Assembly: GCF_018919145.1 (NCBI RefSeq)
Contig: NZ_JAHLQJ010000017.1
Coordinates: 1-64,000, forward strand
Length of the DNA: 64,000 nucleotides
Reading direction: 5' to 3'
From: Paenibacillus brevis
GTDB taxonomy: Bacteria; Bacillota; Bacilli; Paenibacillales; Paenibacillaceae
The stretch's first letter is position 1, and each line of letters starts with the position of its first letter. Below the pieces are notes generated by a model. That model saw only the letters and a list, made by a program, of their open reading frames with translations. It was not told the origin of the DNA and searched no databases. Below, piece after piece: positions 53,623-62,378 of this stretch. A program made the position numbers and the translations under genes.

Positions 53623-53859
53623 ATGGCTGTATCCAAGAAGGATATTGCTAACCTTATTCAACAATTACCAGATAAAGATATTCCGCTCGTAGCTGATTTC
53701 TTAAAACGCCTCATTAGTCATCCCCTTGATGCTCATATCCCCTTCGATGATGAAGAATTAACAGAAGACGACTTAAAGGCAATTGAACAAGCGGAACTAG
53801 AGTTCCGACAAGGGAAAACCATTCGTCTTAAGGATATCGAGCATGAATTACGAAATTGA
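53623..53859 (+). CDS. Antitoxin-like protein of a RelE-type pair
   Basis: 78 aa, acidic C-terminal half (DDEELTEDDLKAIEQAELEFRQGKT), N-terminal helical part (VSKKDIANLIQQLPDKDIPLVADFLKRLI). It overlaps the RelE-type toxin gene by 17 nt, the usual antitoxin-first order. ATG 53623 follows AAAGGGG; the frame is open to 53560 but without a better site. It probably neutralises the toxin and autoregulates the operon. The exact antitoxin family was not recognised with certainty. Confidence 0.8.
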   Translation: MAVSKKDIANLIQQLPDKDIPLVADFLKRLISHPLDAHIPFDDEELTEDDLKAIEQAELEFRQGKTIRLKDIEHELRN

Positions 53860-54106
53860 GTTAAGTACAGAAGTGACAAAGTACCTTCGCAAGCTGGATC
53901 AGCCAATCAGAATAAGGCTCTTAAATCACTTAACCCTACTCGCCGAAAATCCCAGGCATGCTGAACTTGATATCAAAAAGCTGCAAGGGAGAAAGAACCT
54001 TTATCGTTTAAGAGTTGGGACCTGTCGCATTCTCTACACTATCAAAGAAGCTCTTTTAATTGCATATGTCGTAACAATAGGTTCGCGAGGCGATGTTTAT
54101 AAATGA
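53843..54106 (+). CDS. RelE/ParE superfamily toxin
   Basis: 87 aa, basic. The fold signature STEVTKYLRKLDQPIRIRLLNHLTLLAENP, then KKLQGRKNLYRLRVGTCRILYTI and the C-terminal VVTIGSRGDVYK match RelE-type mRNA interferases, which cut mRNA in the ribosome A site. It overlaps the antitoxin gene and its stop lies in a terminator hairpin. Confidence 0.92.
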   Translation: MNYEIELSTEVTKYLRKLDQPIRIRLLNHLTLLAENPRHAELDIKKLQGRKNLYRLRVGTCRILYTIKEALLIAYVVTIGSRGDVYK

Positions 54107-54139
54107 CCCGTACAAGCTAAATTGTAGGGGTCTTTTTTT
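54105..54139 (+). terminator. Terminator overlapping the toxin stop
   Basis: GACCCGTACAA pairs with TTGTAGGGGTC around a 6-nt loop and is followed by TTTTTTT. Confidence 0.85.
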
Positions 54140-54488
54140 GTAATTTGATTAGTTGCGAAGAGGGGGGAGCGGACGGCGAATCTGCCTATGAACGAGGTAG
54201 AGATTACCGTAGCCAAGCGGCCAAAATGGTCTGAGGGAGGTACTCGATTAGCCTAACGGGATTGAACATCGAGTTTCATGGTCCATGAAGTTCCGGAAAG
54301 GCCCCAATAGACAAACCCCAATTTCTGATATAACTTCACGACGGAAGTATTCTGGGGGTCAACGCTCAAGGAAAGCGATTTGTCGGAATGAAAAGGGCGG
54401 AGTGACGGGCAGTATTACATGGGGGCTGCTCTTCGAATTTTGCTCAACTGAGCGTTTACACAGGGAAGAATCATTCCCAGCCAAACGC
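54140..54488. other. Intergenic region with no supported gene
   Basis: A 72-codon plus-strand frame here has no ribosome binding site or recognisable domain and is not called. The distal end holds the long inverted repeat at 54440-54500. Confidence 0.5.
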
Positions 54489-54500
54489 TCAGTTGGGCAA
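54440..54500. repeat. Long inverted repeat at the kinase 3' end
   Basis: TTGCTCAACTGAGCGTTT (54440-54457) pairs with AAACGCTCAGTTGGGCAA (54483-54500) with one mismatch, and a GGGAA/TTCCC stem is nested in the loop. There is no T-run on either strand. It overlaps the last codons of the kinase gene. Confidence 0.7.
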
Positions 54501-56228
54501 TAAGATCTCAATTATCGTGCCTTGCCACACTTTAGATTTTACCTGGATTTCTCCGCTATGCGCTTCCACGATGGTTTTGGCGATGCTCATCCCGAGCCCG
54601 GATCCTTCCGTCGATTCATCGGAATTCGTTCCCCGGTAGTAGCGATTGAACAAATGATGCAGCGTTTCCTCGTCCATCCCTTTGCCATTATCGATTACTC
54701 GTATGCATGCCTTGTCGTTCATCCTGCCGACATAGACGTTGACAATCACGCCAGGCGGGTTATGCTTCACGGCGTTGGACAGCAAATTGTCCATCAACCG
54801 CATCAGCCAGGTTTCATCGGCCTGTATCAGCAAGGGACAATCCTCCCCAACATAGTGAAACTGATACTCAGACATCATGGCGTCGTTGACATACTTCAGT
54901 ACGGAGCAGCGCACCAGCTCAACCAAGTCGATCTCCCGAAACTTCAAGATCGAATCGCCCTGCTTGAGCTGATGAATCAATGAGAAGTCGGAGATCAGCT
55001 CCAGCATATAATCCCCCTTTTCCCGGATCGTCGAGCCCATGATGCGCATCTCCTCTTGGCTCCATTGCTCAGGCAAGCTCTCTAGCATATACCCATAACC
55101 TTGAATTGTGGCCAGTGGCGTACGCAGATCGTGGGAAATCCCTGACATCCACTCCGCTTGCGCCTTTTCCAGCCTCTCGCGTTCCTTCTCGATCTGAGCC
55201 AATTGATGAGTCATCTGATAGAAGGATTCAATCACTTCCTTATAGAGCCTGTAGCGGATGCGCATCATGCCGTTGCGGCGGAATACCTTGCGCATGTCCT
55301 TGGCGGTCAGTACCTGGTCGTACTGTCCCCGGCCCATACGTTCGAACCAGCCTGCGAACAGAATCAGCGGCTGACCGTAGCGGTAGCCATGCCAGATGGA
55401 AATCGGCAGCGCCAAGAGCAGGATCAGAACTGTAATCCGGATGAGTCCACGCGTTGCCTTTTCCATCACAGGATGCTTCAGAGGGGCTTCCGCTGCATGG
55501 GGTGTATAGAGAATCCACGTCATTCCGCTCAGCTTGTCCCGATGGGCGACAATATTCGTGTCATAGTTGCTGGGCGATTGCTGGATGGCCAGGATATCCA
55601 GCTGTCGATACGCCTTCTGCACGTATGCTCCATCGCCGATGCCTTGTACGATATGGCTCTCGGGGTCGATGACCTGCAGATAGCTGCCGGTTTTGCGCAG
55701 CCGCCGGTCCAAGTGGGAAACCGCTTCGCTACGCACGATTCCAAGCTGCCCGTAGGCATCAAACCAGGCAACGAGCTGGTCAAGGTCAGGACTAGGATAG
55801 CCCAGCATATACAGAAGCGGGTCTTGGAAAGCAAAATTAAGCTGAGTGTGTACGGCATACGTCTCAAACGTCCGTGTCTCTTGGATATCGAGCAGTTGAG
55901 CGATGGAGTAGGAGGCCGGCAGCGTATGATGCGGAGTTGTATTGACGGCGTAGATCACCTCTCCTTCGGCACTGACAACCTGCAGCCACATGCCTTTTTC
56001 CTCGATGAGCTTGTCCCACTCGGGGGAGATCTGAATCGTCCCGTCCTTGTAATGAGCTTCTTGAGCGATCTGTTGCAGGACGCCAACCGGAAAGTTCCGG
56101 CGTATCTCATTACTCGTCATGTTCTGGAAAAACAAGATGCAGGCAACCAGAGTAATAACCACCATAAGCAGGGCATAAAAAATCAATTGATACGTGAAGT
56201 GGAAGGCCATGCGCTGTTGGATCTTCAT
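54489..56228 (-). CDS. Sensor histidine kinase (HisKA/HATPase, BaeS-like)
   Basis: 579 aa: an N-terminal helix (LIFYALLMVVITLVACILFF), an extracellular sensor of about 220 residues, a second helix (GLIRITVLILLLALPISIW), then HisKA with SGISHDLRTPLATIQGYGYML and HATPase motifs DNLLSNAVKHNPPGV, IDNGKGMD and GSGLGMSIAKTIVEAHSG. It overlaps the regulator gene by 4 nt. The signal sensed is unknown. Confidence 0.93.
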   Translation of the reverse strand: MKIQQRMAFHFTYQLIFYALLMVVITLVACILFFQNMTSNEIRRNFPVGVLQQIAQEAHYKDGTIQISPEWDKLIEEKGMWLQVVSAEGEVIYAVNTTPHHTLPASYSIAQLLDIQETRTFETYAVHTQLNFAFQDPLLYMLGYPSPDLDQLVAWFDAYGQLGIVRSEAVSHLDRRLRKTGSYLQVIDPESHIVQGIGDGAYVQKAYRQLDILAIQQSPSNYDTNIVAHRDKLSGMTWILYTPHAAEAPLKHPVMEKATRGLIRITVLILLLALPISIWHGYRYGQPLILFAGWFERMGRGQYDQVLTAKDMRKVFRRNGMMRIRYRLYKEVIESFYQMTHQLAQIEKERERLEKAQAEWMSGISHDLRTPLATIQGYGYMLESLPEQWSQEEMRIMGSTIREKGDYMLELISDFSLIHQLKQGDSILKFREIDLVELVRCSVLKYVNDAMMSEYQFHYVGEDCPLLIQADETWLMRLMDNLLSNAVKHNPPGVIVNVYVGRMNDKACIRVIDNGKGMDEETLHHLFNRYYRGTNSDESTEGSGLGMSIAKTIVEAHSGEIQVKSKVWQGTIIEILLPN

Positions 56229-56959
56229 CGCTCCTGCGGCTCCTTCACCAGCTTGTAGCCAAGCCCGCGTACGGTAAGCAGCAGCTTCGGATTACCGGGG
56301 TCGATCTCGATCCGCTCTCGGATGCGCCGGATATGCACCATTACCGTCGAATCATCGCCCTGTCCGTTGATCCCCCAAACCTTGTCGTAGAGCTGTGTTT
56401 TGGAAAATACGATGCCGGGAAACTTACAGAAGTGCAGCAGCAACTGGAACTCCTGCGCGGGGCAAGGAACTGGCTGTCCCTCCACGATTAGTTCGCCCTC
56501 CACCTCGTTGACGGTGAAGCGGCCAAACCGATAAATCCCCGGATCGGGCCGTTTCGCCGGACTGGACGTCGAGGTTTCTGGCTCCAGTCGGCGTATGCGT
56601 GCCTGAATTCTTGCGGCCACCTCCAGAGGATTGAAGGGCTTCGTGATATAATCGTCCCCGCCCATAGCGAAGCCTCGCAGGACATCGAGATCAGAAGCCT
56701 TGGCGGTCAGAAACAAAATATGCGGATTCCCGTATTTGCGGAGCTTGGAGCAGAGCTCCAGGCCGCTGCCGTCGGGGAGCATGATGTCGAGCAGGAGGAT
56801 ATCGGGGGCTTCACGCTTCGCTAAATCGAGAGCTTCCGCACAGGTGGAGGCCGCATACAGCTGATGAAACCCTTCCCTGTGAAGCACCATTTGCAGCATC
56901 GTGACAATCGAAGGCTCGTCGTCGACGATTGCGATTTTAATATCGGATAGACTTGTCAT
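56225..56959 (-). CDS. OmpR-family response regulator
   Basis: About 244 aa. The receiver has IAIVDDEPSIV, phospho-Asp in ILLLDIMLPDGSG and Lys in DYITKPFNPLEV. The winged-helix domain follows (about 135-240), with LVEGQPVPCPAQEFQLLLHFCKFPG and TVRGLGYKLVKE. ATG 56959 starts the conserved N terminus, preceded by GGGTGAAAAC; an upstream extension to 56992 is less likely. It sits just downstream of a perfect inverted repeat that may be its operator. Confidence 0.93.
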   Translation of the reverse strand: MTSLSDIKIAIVDDEPSIVTMLQMVLHREGFHQLYAASTCAEALDLAKREAPDILLLDIMLPDGSGLELCSKLRKYGNPHILFLTAKASDLDVLRGFAMGGDDYITKPFNPLEVAARIQARIRRLEPETSTSSPAKRPDPGIYRFGRFTVNEVEGELIVEGQPVPCPAQEFQLLLHFCKFPGIVFSKTQLYDKVWGINGQGDDSTVMVHIRRIRERIEIDPGNPKLLLTVRGLGYKLVKEPQER

Positions 56960-56995
56960 TGTTTTCACCCATTTCCATAGTAGCATAATCACTTT

Positions 56996-57058
56996 AACAG
57001 AACCTAAACGGCGGGAGTGAAATTAAGCTGATGTTTGTCTATCCGTTTAGGTTCTGTT
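56996..57058. promoter_or_regulatory. Perfect 16-bp inverted repeat upstream of the OmpR-type regulator
   Basis: AACAGAACCTAAACGG (56996-57011) and CCGTTTAGGTTCTGTT (57043-57058) are exact reverse complements 31 bp apart. Position 37 bp before the regulator start suggests an operator, but cruciform or RNA hairpin roles are possible. Confidence 0.6.
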
Positions 57059-57317
57059 TCATTGGGGCTGGTAGGATAGGGGTGAGAAAGCTATTCGACA
57101 TAAAAAGGCTTAGTTTATTAGCTACCGGGGTCAAGCCAACTTTGGGCAAACCCGTTTGGGAGGTCATCGGTTGATTCTAATGGGGCGCTTTCCAGAATGT
57201 ACTGGATGAACACTCGCGCCCAATAGGAGCTCATCCGAAAAAGGCCGGTTGGGGTCAGAAGCGGAAAACAGCAACAAAAGTATTATCATTTAGCCAGGCC
57301 AATTGAGGAGGATATTT
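57059..57317. other. Intergenic region, no gene seen
   Basis: No frame with a ribosome binding site was found between the inverted repeat and the UPF0145 gene. Confidence 0.4.
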
Positions 57318-57630
57318 ATGATTATAACCACTACATCAACTATTGAAGGTTCCCCGATACGGCAGTATCTGGGCATTGCTACCGGTGAAGTCATTATAGG
57401 AGCCAACGTATTCAGAGACTTTAAGGCTTCGATTACCGACCTCGTAGGGGGGGCGTTCGGGCGCTTACGAAGGCAAGCTTCAGGAAGCAAGAGATATGGC
57501 ATTTGCTGAGATGACTCAGAAAGCTTCAGGGATGGGAGCTAATATGATTGTCGGAGTCGACATTGATTATGAAGTCATTCGCGATGGCATGCTGATGGTT
57601 GCCGTAAGCGGGACGGCCGTGATCGTTTAA
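57318..57630 (+). pseudogene. UPF0145/YbjQ family gene with a frameshift at a G7 run
   Basis: ATG 57318 follows GAGGAGG. The first part reads [38 protein letters not shown], which is the UPF0145 N terminus. At GGGGGGG (57447-57453) the frame shifts by one base. The rest continues in another frame as [45 protein letters not shown], ending TAA 57628-57630. With one G fewer the protein would be about 104 aa, the normal family length. Slippage, recent inactivation or a sequencing error are possible. Confidence 0.85.
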
Positions 57631-57761
57631 TACCACGATGTTTGCCTGTTGTCTGGACCGTTCGTTCTGTTCTGCCGATAATCTCTGAAATCTCTAGCGT
57701 ATCAACTTATATACTAAATAAGTCGTTATCTACGCATAACGATGCAAAAAGGTGTACACCC

Positions 57762-58493
57762 GTGAAAAATGTTGAAAAATTGTCTGAAACTGAAAAGGAA
57801 CTCATGGAGGTGATTAGCTCTTCCACGTCCACTATGCCCCAAGCCCGACCTGGCTGGCCAGAGACCCTAACTGCACTGGGTCTCTACCTGATCGGCATTG
57901 TTATGCTCGGTCTTTGGATGTCACAAATCCCTGACGAGCAAGCCATCTTGAGAATTAACATTGGGGGTGTAGGCAATGGTCTCGTTGGTCTCGCCGCCTT
58001 GTTCGCAGCCTACGCCCTGCGGGTTCGCGATCTACGCGCTTTCGGTTTCCGGGCGATCGAACGGAAATGGCTACTTGTGGGAGCCGCCCTCGGTGTTGTC
58101 GCGTTCGGCGGATGCTTCGTTATAGAGGGGGTGTATTTTCACTTCATCACCGAGCCGAACAACCAAGCGGACTTCCAGATGGCGGCGCAAGGTGGCGCGC
58201 TCTCACTCTTCGTTCTGCTTATCACTGGCGCTATCCTCACACCGCTCGGCGAGGAGTTTGTATTCCGTGGCGTTATTGCCAATGCGCTGAACCGTTACGG
58301 AGCATGGGGTGGCGTGGTTGGCAGCGCTGCGATCTTCGGCGTCGTTCATGGATTCAACGTCATCCTGTTCGACGCATTCATGGTCGGCATCCTGAATGGT
58401 ATACTGTTCCGTAAGATGGGTTCCATCTGGCCCGGGGTAGTGGTGCATATCGTGTATAACGGCCTCAATCTTCTCTACTATTCTACGCTATAG
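57762..58493 (+). CDS. CPBP family intramembrane glutamic endopeptidase
   Basis: About 243 aa from GTG 57762, which follows AAAAAGGTG; ATG 57804 after AAAGGA is an alternative, and the frame is open to 57642. Several membrane helices surround the CPBP motifs: PLGEEFVFRGV (catalytic Glu pair and Arg), FGVVHGF and HIVYNGLN. The family cleaves proteins within membranes; some members act in bacteriocin self-immunity or signalling. No partner gene is obvious. Confidence 0.88.
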   Translation: MKNVEKLSETEKELMEVISSSTSTMPQARPGWPETLTALGLYLIGIVMLGLWMSQIPDEQAILRINIGGVGNGLVGLAALFAAYALRVRDLRAFGFRAIERKWLLVGAALGVVAFGGCFVIEGVYFHFITEPNNQADFQMAAQGGALSLFVLLITGAILTPLGEEFVFRGVIANALNRYGAWGGVVGSAAIFGVVHGFNVILFDAFMVGILNGILFRKMGSIWPGVVVHIVYNGLNLLYYSTL

Positions 58494-58945
58494 ATCTAAT
58501 TTCATGAGACATCGTGGCAGAGACAAACAGCTCGATCAGCTGCGCGCGACCGTGGCTGTCTATGATCGTAGCGTTTTAGCATAGATGTAATGCTCATCAT
58601 TGTCGGGCGTGGCCCGGCCATATACCGCCGTTCAAGGGAGTGGCAGATATATCCTATTTTGAGAACATATCGGTCAAGTAAGAAGTAGCTATGAGAGTTC
58701 TTTGGTTGCCTCAGATGGATCCTGAATGGCTCGGACAATAGCGACATCTATTCGTTGAATGGAGCTAACGGGCAAATCCTGGATTTGTCGACAATGCCTA
58801 TATCCCGAATGAGTATAGATAATCAAGCGAAAGGTGGAGGCAGTCTAACCTTTTGAGTTGGCTTGGAAGCCGAATGTTGTAACAAAGCCTCTGATCGCGT
58901 TAAAATAGCTATAAATGAAACGCTTTAAAAAACGGGGGCTTCGCC
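58494..58945. other. Intergenic region, no supported gene
   Basis: About 450 bp without a convincing frame. An 81-codon minus-strand frame lacks a ribosome binding site and recognisable domain. The last 40 bp contain ATGAAACGCTTTAA (58916-58929), a weak LacI-type half-site motif before the AraC gene. Confidence 0.4.
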
Positions 58946-59824
58946 GTGACGATGAAACGGATCGACTTGTCTAGAAATGCGGTTGACGTATACGAGCAGA
59001 AGCATATGAATGGCCATCTTGTGTCTGAGCATTATCATCCGACGCACCAGCTGCTGTTTGTGCTGGAGGGCGAAGGCGCGATCCGGCTGAACGGTGAGGT
59101 ACGGAAGCTGACTGTTGATGATACGGCGCTGATTGTGCCGTACTCCTTACACTCGGTCATGTCAGACTCCAGGCTGACCTTGCTAGTGTTGGCGTTTGAC
59201 GAGGAAGTACTCGATAAAGATATGAAGGATCAGTTGCTTCACGTTTACTTCTCTGATTCTTGCTTGTTAAAGCCGGGAATGTTTGCTGCGAGCGAGCTCC
59301 GTCAATGGCTGAGAAAAATGCTGTTCGAGCAGTCCAGAGAGTCGTCGCCGCTTGTCCGGCTTTCACTCAAGGTCCAATTATCTCAACTGCTGCTCTTGCT
59401 GGTTAGTTCTGTCGAGACAGAGGTCTCTGGAGCAGGCTCCAGCTCCAATAGGCTGCGCGCCGAGAAAATCCGCAGCTACATTGATTCGAAGTATTTCGAT
59501 CCGCTGACCGCAGGGGATATCGCCTCCAAGCTGGGCATCAGTACACGGCACCTGAACAACATTTTCAAGGAACGGTACGACATGACGCCAATTCAATACT
59601 TAACCGAGGTGCGTATTCGCGTCGCTCAGAAGCTGCTGGAGGAAACGGACAAGGACGTCATTTCCATCTGCTTCGAGGTTGGATACGACTCTGTGTCCAC
59701 GTTCTATAGGTCATTCAAAGCCGTTGCCAAGCTGTCGCCGAAAATGTACCGGGAGTCTAATGCCCATGCAAGCCAAGCAGGCAGGGAGCTTGCGCCCATA
59801 ATCAACGAACGACCGGATAATTGA
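58946..59824 (+). CDS. AraC family transcriptional regulator (cupin + HTH)
   Basis: 292 aa. The N-terminal cupin sensor (SEHYHPTHQLLFVLEGEGAIRLNG) is followed by a C-terminal two-HTH domain (GDIASKLGISTRHLNNIFKERYDMTPIQYL; second HTH YDSVSTFYRSFKAVAKLSPKMYRE). The start is GTG 58946 or ATG 58952, about 10-16 nt from GGGGG. It precedes the oxidoreductase/DUF993 operon in the same direction, separated by a terminator, and is its likely regulator. Confidence 0.92.
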   Translation: MTMKRIDLSRNAVDVYEQKHMNGHLVSEHYHPTHQLLFVLEGEGAIRLNGEVRKLTVDDTALIVPYSLHSVMSDSRLTLLVLAFDEEVLDKDMKDQLLHVYFSDSCLLKPGMFAASELRQWLRKMLFEQSRESSPLVRLSLKVQLSQLLLLLVSSVETEVSGAGSSSNRLRAEKIRSYIDSKYFDPLTAGDIASKLGISTRHLNNIFKERYDMTPIQYLTEVRIRVAQKLLEETDKDVISICFEVGYDSVSTFYRSFKAVAKLSPKMYRESNAHASQAGRELAPIINERPDN

Positions 59825-59830
59825 TTGAAT

Positions 59831-59890
59831 TTGATATCCCCTCTATCCCCTCTATCCCCCATCGGCTGAGTGCTGGCGGGGGATATTTCT
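59831..59890 (+). terminator. Terminator after the AraC gene
   Basis: ATATCCCC...GGGGGATAT stem followed by TTCTT. The loop contains a three-fold CCCCTCTAT repeat. Confidence 0.55.
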
Positions 59891-60002
59891 TGCCTTGAAG
59901 AAATCGCTTCCGAAATTGAGAATCGTGTTCCCGGAGTTGTAAGAAATGCGGTTATGAATCGGGCTACAATACGGGTATACGAAGCGAAGGGAGCAATGAA
60001 TA

Positions 60003-61154
60003 ATGGCAGTTCGCAATATCGGAATTATTATGAACGGGGTTACCGGACGAATGGGGACCAACCAGCATTTGATCCGTTCAATTCTTGCAATTCGTAAGCA
60101 GGGGGGCGTTGCGCTTCCAGGGGGAGACGTCGTCATGCCTGATCCGATTCTGGTCGGCCGGCAGGAGAACAAGCTACAGGCGTTGGCCGCCACTCATGGG
60201 GTTGAGCGCTGGAGCACGGATCTTGAAGCCTGTCTTGCCGATCCCTATAATGAAATTTATTTTGATAGTCAGACGACGGTACGCCGCGCAGAAAGCATCA
60301 AGCAGGCAATCGCCGCGGGCAAGCATATTTATTGTGAGAAGCCGACGGCCGTCGATTTGGATGGGGCGCTTGAACTGGCGAGCATCGCGACCAAGGCTGG
60401 TGTGAAAAACGGGGTCGTCCAGGATAAGCTGTTTTTGCCCGGATTACTCAAGCTGAAGCGTCTGATCGATTCCGGCTTCTTCGGACGCATCCTGTCGGTG
60501 CGAATGGAGTTTGGCTATTGGGTGTTCGAGGGCGATTGGCAGCCGGGTCAGCGGCCATCGTGGAACTACCGCAAGGAAGACGGCGGCGGGATTATCGTCG
60601 ACATGTTTGCCCATTGGCGTTATGTGCTCGAGAACCTGTTCGGGGAAGTGGAATCCGTGTCTTGTCTTGCCGCTACGCATATTCCGAAGCGTCTGGACGA
60701 ACAAGGCGCCCCATATGATTGCACGGCAGACGATGCAGCCTACGCCACGTTTGAGATCAAAGGCGGGATTATCGTACAGGCCAATTCGTCCTGGGCGGTG
60801 CGCGTCGACCGGGACGACTTGCTTACGGTGACCGTTGACGGCACCGAAGGCAGTGCGGTGGCAGGCTTGAGAGATTGCAAGACGCAGCACCGGGTCAACA
60901 CGCCGAAGCCGGTATGGAATCCGGATATTCCGAATCCGTTCCGGTTCCGTGACCAATGGGTGGAGGTACCTGACAATGCAATGTTCGATAATGCCTTCAA
61001 GGTACAATGGGAAATGTTCCTGAAGCATGTCGTCATCGATACGCCGTTTTCGTGGGATCTGCTTGAAGGGGCAAAGGGCACCCAGCTTGCCGATCTCAGC
61101 TTGCAGTCATGGCAGGAACGCCGCTGGATTGACGTGCCGAAGCTGAGCTTGTAA
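60003..61154 (+). CDS. Gfo/Idh/MocA family oxidoreductase 1
   Basis: 383 aa with an N-terminal NAD(P)-binding part (VRNIGIIMNGVTGRMGTNQHL, residues about 2-22), then EKPTAVDLDGALELA and a C-terminal substrate domain (SWNYRKEDGGGIIVDMFAHWRYVLENLFG). The EKP lysine typical of the family is present. The nucleotide motif GVTGRMG differs from the common GxGxxG. ATG 60003 follows GGGAG. It is the first gene of a sugar-modification operon and probably oxidises a sugar or keto-sugar. Confidence 0.9.
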   Translation: MAVRNIGIIMNGVTGRMGTNQHLIRSILAIRKQGGVALPGGDVVMPDPILVGRQENKLQALAATHGVERWSTDLEACLADPYNEIYFDSQTTVRRAESIKQAIAAGKHIYCEKPTAVDLDGALELASIATKAGVKNGVVQDKLFLPGLLKLKRLIDSGFFGRILSVRMEFGYWVFEGDWQPGQRPSWNYRKEDGGGIIVDMFAHWRYVLENLFGEVESVSCLAATHIPKRLDEQGAPYDCTADDAAYATFEIKGGIIVQANSSWAVRVDRDDLLTVTVDGTEGSAVAGLRDCKTQHRVNTPKPVWNPDIPNPFRFRDQWVEVPDNAMFDNAFKVQWEMFLKHVVIDTPFSWDLLEGAKGTQLADLSLQSWQERRWIDVPKLSL

Positions 61155-61167
61155 AGGGGGAATACAG

Positions 61168-62340
61168 ATGGCCAAATCGCTGATTCTCCCCCGCGCAGGG
61201 GGAGCGTTGTACGAATACGCTCCGGGCAAAAGCGCCTTGTTCGCCCAGTCGGCCAAGCCGCCGTTTACGGGCCGCATCGCCTTCTCCGCCGCCCATGTGG
61301 TCTGCGATCCTTTTGCAGACGCCGATCCGCTGCATCACGCGCCGATTGACTGGAACTCGACGCTCGCCTATCGGCATCATCTGTGGTCGCTCGGTCTGGG
61401 TGTGGCGGAGGCGATGGATACTGCACAGCGAGGCATGGGTCTCGACTGGAACAGTTCGAAAGAGCTGATCCGCGCCTCGATCTCGGAAGCGCACTCGGTC
61501 GGCGGCAAAATCGCCTGTGGCGCCGGAACCGATCATCTGCTTCCGGGGCCTTCGGTCACAATCACTGACGTGGAAGCCGCCTACGAGGAGCAAGTCGGCT
61601 TCATCGAGGGCGAAGGCGGACAAGTCATTCTGATGGCGAGCCGTGCGCTTGCCGCTTGCGCGAAAGGGCCGGAGGATTACGAGCGCGTATACGGGCGCAT
61701 CTTGGGACAAGTGAAGCAGCCTGTTATCCTGCATTGGCTCGGTGACATGTTCGATCCTGCGCTGGCCGGTTATTGGGGCTGCAAGAATGATCTGGAAGAG
61801 GCGATGGATGTTTGTTTGCGCGTCATTCGGGCACACGCAGATAAGGTGGACGGGATCAAAATATCACTGCTCGATGCAGATAAAGAAATCAAGATGCGCC
61901 GGCTGTTGCCGGAGGGTGTCAAGATGTACACCGGCGACGACTTCAACTATCCGGAGCTCATCAAGGGCGATGAGCAGGGTTACAGCCATGCGCTGCTTGG
62001 TATATTCGACGCGATTGCGCCAGCTGCCGCCCAGGCGCTCCACGCGCTTGATAGGGGGGATCTGGCGGGTTACGATTCAATCATGGAGCCTACAGTCGCC
62101 TTGTCGCGTCATATTTTCCGGAAGCCGACGTACGCCTACAAGACAGGAATTGTATTTATGGCCTATTTGAACGGTCACCAGCCGCATTTCCGTATGATCG
62201 GCGGAGCGGAGGGATGGCGTTCCATTGTCCATTTGGCCGAGTTGTTCGTGCTTGCTGACCGGGCAGGGCTATTGGCCGATCCGGAGCTTGCTGTTCAGCG
62301 GATGAAGCCTGTTCTGGCACTGGCGGGTATTCGGCCGTAA
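61168..62340 (+). CDS. DUF993 family, dihydrodipicolinate-synthase-like protein
   Basis: 390 aa, recognised as DUF993, a TIM-barrel family distantly related to class I DHDPS/NAL aldolases. K231 in VDGIKISLLDADKE occupies the likely Schiff-base position. Conserved stretches are GRIAFSAAHVVCDPF, IDWNSTLAYRHHLWSLGLGVAEAMDTAQRGMG, GAGTDHL and MYTGDDFNYPELI. No reaction has been established for the family to my knowledge; C-C cleavage of an oxidised sugar is inferred. ATG 61168 is 13 nt after the first oxidoreductase, preceded by AGGGGGAA. Confidence 0.85.
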   Translation: MAKSLILPRAGGALYEYAPGKSALFAQSAKPPFTGRIAFSAAHVVCDPFADADPLHHAPIDWNSTLAYRHHLWSLGLGVAEAMDTAQRGMGLDWNSSKELIRASISEAHSVGGKIACGAGTDHLLPGPSVTITDVEAAYEEQVGFIEGEGGQVILMASRALAACAKGPEDYERVYGRILGQVKQPVILHWLGDMFDPALAGYWGCKNDLEEAMDVCLRVIRAHADKVDGIKISLLDADKEIKMRRLLPEGVKMYTGDDFNYPELIKGDEQGYSHALLGIFDAIAPAAAQALHALDRGDLAGYDSIMEPTVALSRHIFRKPTYAYKTGIVFMAYLNGHQPHFRMIGGAEGWRSIVHLAELFVLADRAGLLADPELAVQRMKPVLALAGIRP

Positions 62341-62378
62341 TCATCGTTAGCGATATTTAAAATCCGGGAGGGATTACC

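Noticed and set aside
54285..54503. 72-codon plus-strand frame
   Set aside because: No ribosome binding site, no domain, and it runs into the inverted repeat and kinase gene end.
55158..56258. 366-codon plus-strand frame
   Set aside because: Antisense to the BaeS-type kinase, whose motifs are complete.
58502..58747. 81-codon minus-strand frame
   Set aside because: No recognisable motif or ribosome binding site; composition is unremarkable.
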